Positions 21,584 to 25,481 of a stretch of DNA of 25,481 bases are shown piece after piece (position 1 is the first letter of the stretch; each line of letters opens with the position of its first letter). Where the stretch lies: the IMG/VR virus record IMGVR_UViG_3300045967_000162, positions 1 to 25,481 of that record. One strand, given 5' to 3'. The notes under the pieces were generated by a model that saw only the letters and a program-made list of their open reading frames with translations, did no database searches and had not been told where the DNA came from. The translations under genes were made by a program, and so were the position numbers. This DNA comes from a virus.

Positions 21584-23218
21584 GTGCAAGCGACTTACCA
21601 GGCGTTGAACTACGTCAGGCAGGTACTCGCGAGCGCCTACACGTCGGCTAGCGGCGTCATGCTCGTCCCCGATGGCGCCGCCTTCGGCGCGCCCACGCCC
21701 GCGGCCCCGCTACTCTTAACCGCCTATCGCGCCGACGCGCCAACCGCCCCGCTTTGGAACGCTCAAGTCATTGGCCGGACTGGCAACGCCTTGGCGATCG
21801 GCGCAGTCACTTGGGGTGAGACCGGCGATTTGGCCGCCGGCGACCTGATCGCGCTGGCGCCCGCGGCCGAGCTCTTCGAGGACCTGAAAGCCGCGGCGAA
21901 CTCCAAAGCCGAGGAGGCGCACATCCACGATGCCGCGGCGATCACTTCCGGCTTACTCGCCCCCGCTCGGTTGGGCGCCGGCGCGCCCGCCGTCGATAAC
22001 TTTCTCCGCGGCGACAGCTCTTGGGCGCCCGGAGTGTCAGGCCCCGAGGGACCCGCCGGCCCCGAGGGCCCCGAGGGACCCGCCGGCCCCGAGGGACCCG
22101 CCGGCCCCGAGGGACCGCAGGGACCCGCCGGCGCGGAGGGCCCCGAGGGACCCGCCGGCCCCGAGGGACCCGCCGGCCCAGGTGTCCCCATTGGCGGCGC
22201 AACTGGTCAAGTACTGACCAAAGCGACCGCCACCGACTTTGATACCACCTGGCAGACGCCCACTGGAGGAGGAGGAGGAGTTACCGACGGTGATAAAGGC
22301 GACATCACCGTCTCGAGCGCCGGCGCAACTTGGATGATTGACCCCGCCACCGTAACGCTCGCCAAGATGGCCGACCTGCCCGCATGTGCCATCATCGCAC
22401 GCGCCCCCAACACGGCCGGCCCGCCGGCGAGTTTGGCGAGCAGCGCCAATGGCCAGGTGTTGACCCGCGCCGCCGACGCGCTCAGTTGGGGTTCTTTGGA
22501 TCTAGCCAGCGCCGCCGCAGTTTCGGGAGTACTGCCGACTACTAACGGTGGCACCGGCCTGAGCGCCTACACCAAAGGCGATCTCGTCGCCGCCGCCAAT
22601 GGCACGACCTTGCTCCAATTGTCCGCCGGCACCAATGGCCAGATCCTCCGCGCCAACTCCGCGAGCCCGCTCGGACTGCAATGGGTCGACGGGGGTTCCC
22701 ATGTTCTGTTTTTCGCTCAGAACACCGGCCTGACCGTTCAGAACACGACGACCGAATCAAGCCTTGTCGCAACCGGCGCAGGAAGCCCCACCGTCGCCGC
22801 CGCCAAGCTTGTCGTTAATGACGTATTTCGGTGGCGTATTGGCGGTTATTTCTCTTCACCCGGTACTAGTCCGGGCACCGCAATTCATAGGTTGCGGATC
22901 AATGGCACGCAAGTACTCAGCACAAACGCGCAGACGATCCCGACCGGCGTCAATCAACTCCACTGGTCGATCGAATCGTGGATGACCATTCGCACGGTCG
23001 GAAGTAGTGGGCAAGTCGTAGGCAACATGCTCGTGATTCTTGTGGGCGGCACGTCGACCACGATCGCCCCCCGACTCTGGGCGACCGTGCCGCCGGTCAC
23101 AATTGATATGAGTACATCGATTACTTTCGATTACACGATCGAAATGAGTAGCGCCCTCGTTACCAATATCTGGCAGTCGACAAACGGCACCCTCGAGCGC
23201 TTGCGAGTGCTGGCATGA
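21584..23218 (+). CDS. Collagen-like fibre protein
   Basis: The protein has 544 residues from a GTG at 21584, 7 bases after the previous stop. An N-terminal domain (1-150) is followed by sixteen Gly-X-Y triplets at 153-200 (mostly GPEGPA), encoded by near-identical repeats at 22040-22183. Next come fibre repeats of the kind [18 protein letters not shown] and [16 protein letters not shown] (about 205-365), and a beta-rich C-terminal domain. Phage collagen-like segments form trimeric stalks. The gene lies between capsid decoration and neck genes rather than after the tail, so the fibre could be attached to the capsid or neck. The C-terminal domain is the likely binding end; its target is unknown. 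Confidence 0.8.
   Translation: MQATYQALNYVRQVLASAYTSASGVMLVPDGAAFGAPTPAAPLLLTAYRADAPTAPLWNAQVIGRTGNALAIGAVTWGETGDLAAGDLIALAPAAELFEDLKAAANSKAEEAHIHDAAAITSGLLAPARLGAGAPAVDNFLRGDSSWAPGVSGPEGPAGPEGPEGPAGPEGPAGPEGPQGPAGAEGPEGPAGPEGPAGPGVPIGGATGQVLTKATATDFDTTWQTPTGGGGGVTDGDKGDITVSSAGATWMIDPATVTLAKMADLPACAIIARAPNTAGPPASLASSANGQVLTRAADALSWGSLDLASAAAVSGVLPTTNGGTGLSAYTKGDLVAAANGTTLLQLSAGTNGQILRANSASPLGLQWVDGGSHVLFFAQNTGLTVQNTTTESSLVATGAGSPTVAAAKLVVNDVFRWRIGGYFSSPGTSPGTAIHRLRINGTQVLSTNAQTIPTGVNQLHWSIESWMTIRTVGSSGQVVGNMLVILVGGTSTTIAPRLWATVPPVTIDMSTSITFDYTIEMSSALVTNIWQSTNGTLERLRVLA
22040..22183 (+). repeat. Collagen-type Gly-X-Y coding repeat
   Basis: Nine-base units built on GGCCCCGAGGGACCCGCC repeat in register with sixteen Gly-X-Y triplets. 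Slippage would change the stalk length in steps of three residues. The repeat also makes the complementary strand look like a collagen ORF, which is an artefact. Confidence 0.85.
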
Positions 23219-23676
23219 ACACCGCCCCGCTACTGGCGCTTACGCTCGCCGAGCTCCCCGGCGCGATCGAGCTCCCGCCCGCCGCTTGTGGTGTCGACAT
23301 CATGGACACCGCCGCCTTATGGCTGGCCGCCCAACTCCAGGCCCACGCGAGCCGGCCGGTTGTCTATGTCCGCGGCGCTACTCAACTCTCACTCTGCGCA
23401 ACCCCCGGCCGCTCGGAAGTCGCTACCGAGGACTTCGGCGCCGCCTTTCGCATCACCTATACCGACCGCGATTACTTGATTCCCGCCGACCGCCTCAGAA
23501 TTGGCGGCAGCCCCACCCTACCCCAGGCCGGCGACACGATCCGCGAGACGATCGCCGGCGAGCTTCACGAATTCGAAGTAATGGCCGACCCCGGCCTACC
23601 GCCTTGGCGTTACTCCGACCCACACCACCGCCTCTTGCGGGTCCACACCAAGCAAATCGCAGGCGCTCCGGCATGA
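23215..23676 (+). CDS. Head-tail connector (head closure-like) protein
   Basis: The protein has 153 residues; the ATG at 23215 overlaps the upstream stop. Features include [19 protein letters not shown], an [19 protein letters not shown] strand pair and [25 protein letters not shown]-type segment followed by P-x-x-GD-x-I is characteristic, in my memory, of head-completion proteins encoded between capsid and tail genes. It would close the portal channel and present the tail-docking surface. There is no catalytic motif. Confidence 0.65.
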   Translation: MNTAPLLALTLAELPGAIELPPAACGVDIMDTAALWLAAQLQAHASRPVVYVRGATQLSLCATPGRSEVATEDFGAAFRITYTDRDYLIPADRLRIGGSPTLPQAGDTIRETIAGELHEFEVMADPGLPPWRYSDPHHRLLRVHTKQIAGAPA

Positions 23677-24116
23677 GCTCCATTATCGACCTAGCGGACG
23701 CAATTACCGCCCACATTAACGCCCTGCCCGAGCTCGTCGGCCAACCGGCGACCCGCCGCCTCTACCTACCGACCTGGAGCGTCGACGAGCTCGCCGAGCT
23801 CCGCATTGCCGTTGTCCCGAGCGCGCAGACCATCACACCCCTGGACCGCCACTGCGATACCTTCGAATACCGCATAGAAGTCGCCATTACCCAGCGCCTT
23901 GACCCGCTCGAAACCGCCACGGCCGACGCCCTCATGATGCTCGTCGAGGAGATTCTCGACGCCTTCCGGCCCGGCACGCTGGAACAATACTTCGGCCTTC
24001 GCTGTATCGAGGTGCAAAACGACCCGCTCTACGATCCGCGCTTGCTCGAAGCCGAGCATGTTTTCAATTCGCTTATTACGCTCACCTACGGAGCGGCCAG
24101 GGAGCGCGGCGAATGA
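23673..24116 (+). CDS. Neck/tail terminator-like protein
   Basis: The protein has 147 residues from the ATG at 23673 (ATGA overlap); a longer frame from 23286 is antigenic noise from the preceding gene in another frame. The pattern is helix ADAITAHINALPEL, strands LRIAVVPSAQTITPLD and YRIEVAITQRLDPLE, a long helix ADALMMLVEEILDAF and final strands FNSLITLTYGA. That alpha/beta plan matches minor tail terminator proteins. The slot between head closure and the gp10-like protein also fits. The assignment is by fold pattern and order. Confidence 0.6.
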   Translation: MSSIIDLADAITAHINALPELVGQPATRRLYLPTWSVDELAELRIAVVPSAQTITPLDRHCDTFEYRIEVAITQRLDPLETATADALMMLVEEILDAFRPGTLEQYFGLRCIEVQNDPLYDPRLLEAEHVFNSLITLTYGAARERGE

Positions 24117-24547
24117 TTGGAATGCGAGCCCGCGGCTTCACCACAAAACACTTCACGACGCCCCAGGTATTGACCGCCGTCGACAAGGGAACCCGCCGCG
24201 CCCTTTTCCAGTATGGCGGTTATGTTCGAACCGTCGCCCGCCGCTCGATGAAGCCCGGCAAGACTCCCGCGCCGCCAGGCCAACCGCCGCGGGTCCATAC
24301 CGGCGCCTTGAAGAATGCCATTGTCTTCGCCGTCGACATGACGCGCCGCAGTGTAGTGATCGGCCCCGAGCTTGCGTCGAGCCGCTCGAACGCGCCCGCG
24401 GCCCTCGAGCGCGGCGAGCGCTCGAGACTCACGACCCGCCGCGGCCAACGTATGATCCGAATCCAGCCCCGCCCCTACATGGCGCCCGCCGCCGCCGCCG
24501 GCAACGCCAGGCTCCCCGAATTCTGGAGCAATACCATTTCCCGTTAA
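24113..24547 (+). CDS. HK97 gp10-like tail completion protein
   Basis: The protein has 144 residues from an ATG overlapping the previous stop. Diagnostic stretches are GGYVRTVARRSMKPGKTPAP, PGQPPRVHTGALKNAIVFAV (the P-x-x-HTG-x-L-x-x-x-I block of gp10-like proteins), then RPYMAPAAAAGNARLPEFW. The family joins the completed head to the tail. It is basic and lacks membrane or signal features. Confidence 0.75.
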   Translation: MIGMRARGFTTKHFTTPQVLTAVDKGTRRALFQYGGYVRTVARRSMKPGKTPAPPGQPPRVHTGALKNAIVFAVDMTRRSVVIGPELASSRSNAPAALERGERSRLTTRRGQRMIRIQPRPYMAPAAAAGNARLPEFWSNTISR

Positions 24548-24561
24548 GAGGAGCGCCGCCA

Positions 24562-25098
24562 ATGGCCATCGAACAGATTCCGCTCGGACTGGAATGTCGG
24601 CTGTATCACAACACGTCGACGTACGCCACGCCCACCTGGAAGGAATTCAAGTACGTCCGCGATAACACGCTGGGCCTCGAATCCGGCGAAGCCGACGTCT
24701 CCAGCCGCGCCAACGCCGGTTGGCGCGCCACCGTCCCCACGCTTCACGATGGCTCACTCGAATTCGAGCTCTTGGACAAGCGCACCGTCACCGCCGGCGA
24801 CGATGTGGAGATTCTCCAAGACGCTTGGCTGAACCGCACCCCGTTGGAAATGGCGGTCATGAATGGCCCCATTAACAGTGTGAACTCCCGCGGCCTTCGA
24901 GCCGCCTTCAACGTCATGACGTTTTCCCGCGGCGAAGCGCTCGAAGAGGGAGTCGTTTACTCTGTCAGTTGCAAAGTCGCCCAGAGCGACAACCCGCCAG
25001 AATTCATCGTCGGCGATGTTACTTGGACTCCAACGCTACTCACGGCCCAAAGCGCCAAGAGCGGCGAGGGAGCCCCCAGCCCCGGCGCCGCCGCTTGA
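24562..25098 (+). CDS. Major tail tube protein
   Basis: The protein has 178 residues; the ATG at 24562 is preceded by AAGAGGAG. Longer frames to 24058 only overlap the gp10-like gene. Key stretches are LECRLYHNTSTYATPTWKEF near the N-terminus, WRATVPTLHDGSLEFELLDK in the middle and a final beta strand PPEFIVGDVTWTPTLL. These fit a siphovirus tail-tube beta-sandwich. It lies directly before the tail-assembly chaperone, the standard order. It polymerises around the tape measure to make the DNA conduit. Confidence 0.8.
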   Translation: MAIEQIPLGLECRLYHNTSTYATPTWKEFKYVRDNTLGLESGEADVSSRANAGWRATVPTLHDGSLEFELLDKRTVTAGDDVEILQDAWLNRTPLEMAVMNGPINSVNSRGLRAAFNVMTFSRGEALEEGVVYSVSCKVAQSDNPPEFIVGDVTWTPTLLTAQSAKSGEGAPSPGAAA

Positions 25099-25106
25099 GC
25101 CCCCCG

Positions 25107-25481
25107 ATGCGCACCTTCCAGGATGCCGCCGGCCGCACTTGGGCGCTCTCTGTTAGCGTCACGAGCTTACGCACCGTCCGCGATCGCCTTGGACTCGACT
25201 TGAACCGAGTCATTAGCTTCGAGCCGACGAATGAGAAAAACCCTTTCCCGTACGTTCAGACATTCTTCGCCGACTCCATCGCCGTCGCCGACGTGCTTTG
25301 GGTCCTCATCGAGCCCCAAGCCGCCACCGTACATAAGATCGGCCAGGAAGCCTGCGAGGGAGGACTGACCGGCGACGCTTTGGACGCCGCCGGCAAAGCG
25401 CTCTATCAGGCGCTCGCCGATTACTGTCCCGAAGCGCCGCGGCGGCACGCGCTAAAAAAAATGGCCGAACTGGTCGCGCGG
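25107..25481 (+). CDS. Tail assembly chaperone (gpG-like), N-terminal part, cut by the window end
   Basis: The ATG at 25107 lies 8 bases after the tail-tube stop, and the frame is open to the window end. Joined across the 127-bp repeat it continues to the stop at 275-277, giving 174 residues. The protein is mixed helical, has no membrane segment or signal peptide, and ends in a Pro/Ser-rich tail. Position is the main evidence: in lambda-like and HK97-like siphoviruses the gene between the tail tube and the tape measure is the chaperone that coats the tape measure during tail assembly. A second, overlapping T-like frame follows in -1 register, as in lambda G/GT. The assignment rests on synteny and the T-like extension rather than on a motif in this part. 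Confidence 0.75.
   Translation, partial: MRTFQDAAGRTWALSVSVTSLRTVRDRLGLDLNRVISFEPTNEKNPFPYVQTFFADSIAVADVLWVLIEPQAATVHKIGQEACEGGLTGDALDAAGKALYQALADYCPEAPRRHALKKMAELVAR
25355..25481. repeat. 127-bp terminal direct repeat, right copy
   Basis: This is the exact copy of bases 1-127. The reading frame that starts at 25107 runs off the window here and continues without interruption at base 128 once the ends are joined. That continuity is the best internal evidence that the ends are artificial. Confidence 0.95.

Noticed and set aside
21763-22191. Minus-strand ORF of 142 residues rich in Gly-Pro-Ala/Ser triplets.
   Set aside because: It is the mirror of the collagen-coding repeat on the plus strand; GC-rich nine-base units read as Gly-Pro-x on both strands. 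It has no start signal and no neighbours on that strand.

Overview
The window is a complete small temperate siphovirus-like phage genome of high GC. Its first 127 bases recur exactly as its last 127, so I read it as a circular or circularly permuted molecule of 25,354 bp opened inside a tail-assembly gene. The structural proteins (protease–capsid fusion, gpW-like protein, lambda-type portal, collagen-like fibre, tail protein after the tape measure, papain-like protease) resemble, from memory, proteins of planctomycete prophages. A planctomycete or similar GC-rich bacterial host is therefore my inference, not something a search has shown.

Layout, following the circle. Packaging and head (+, 12952-21576): a phospholipase-D-like/ComF-like phosphoribosyltransferase fusion, terminase small subunit, a small unknown protein, terminase large subunit, a gpW-like joining protein, portal, a fused prohead protease and major capsid protein, and a DUF2190-like decoration protein. 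Fibre, neck and tail (+, 21584 through the contig ends to 4936): a collagen-like fibre, three connector or completion proteins, tail tube, a tail-assembly chaperone with a probable -1 frameshifted T-like extension, a short tape measure, a conserved tail protein, two tandem paralogues and a small Cys-rich protein. Most neighbours overlap as ATGA or TAATG, so they form one translationally coupled late operon.

The minus strand (4974-10527) carries the lysis cassette (three small membrane proteins, a papain-like protease and a secreted Pro-rich protein), then a tyrosine integrase with a tRNA-Arg-like att site beside it. Next come two replication genes, with a probable origin (two 34-bp iterons and a 17-bp perfect hairpin) inside the initiator gene, and a small zinc-binding protein. 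Between 10574 and 12951 lies an accessory region with a different base composition: a 70-residue protein resembling Acb2-type cyclic-nucleotide sponges, an HNH nuclease, a convergent pair encoding a coiled-coil protein and a plasmid/phage-maintenance-type protein, and an AT-richer divergent control region with a 39-bp tandem repeat.

The observations I would look at first are the PLD-phosphoribosyltransferase fusion upstream of the terminase genes, the cloverleaf without a D-arm at the att site, the origin iterons inside the replication gene, and the Acb2-like protein. I recognised no CI-type repressor, DNA polymerase, helicase or classical muralytic endolysin.
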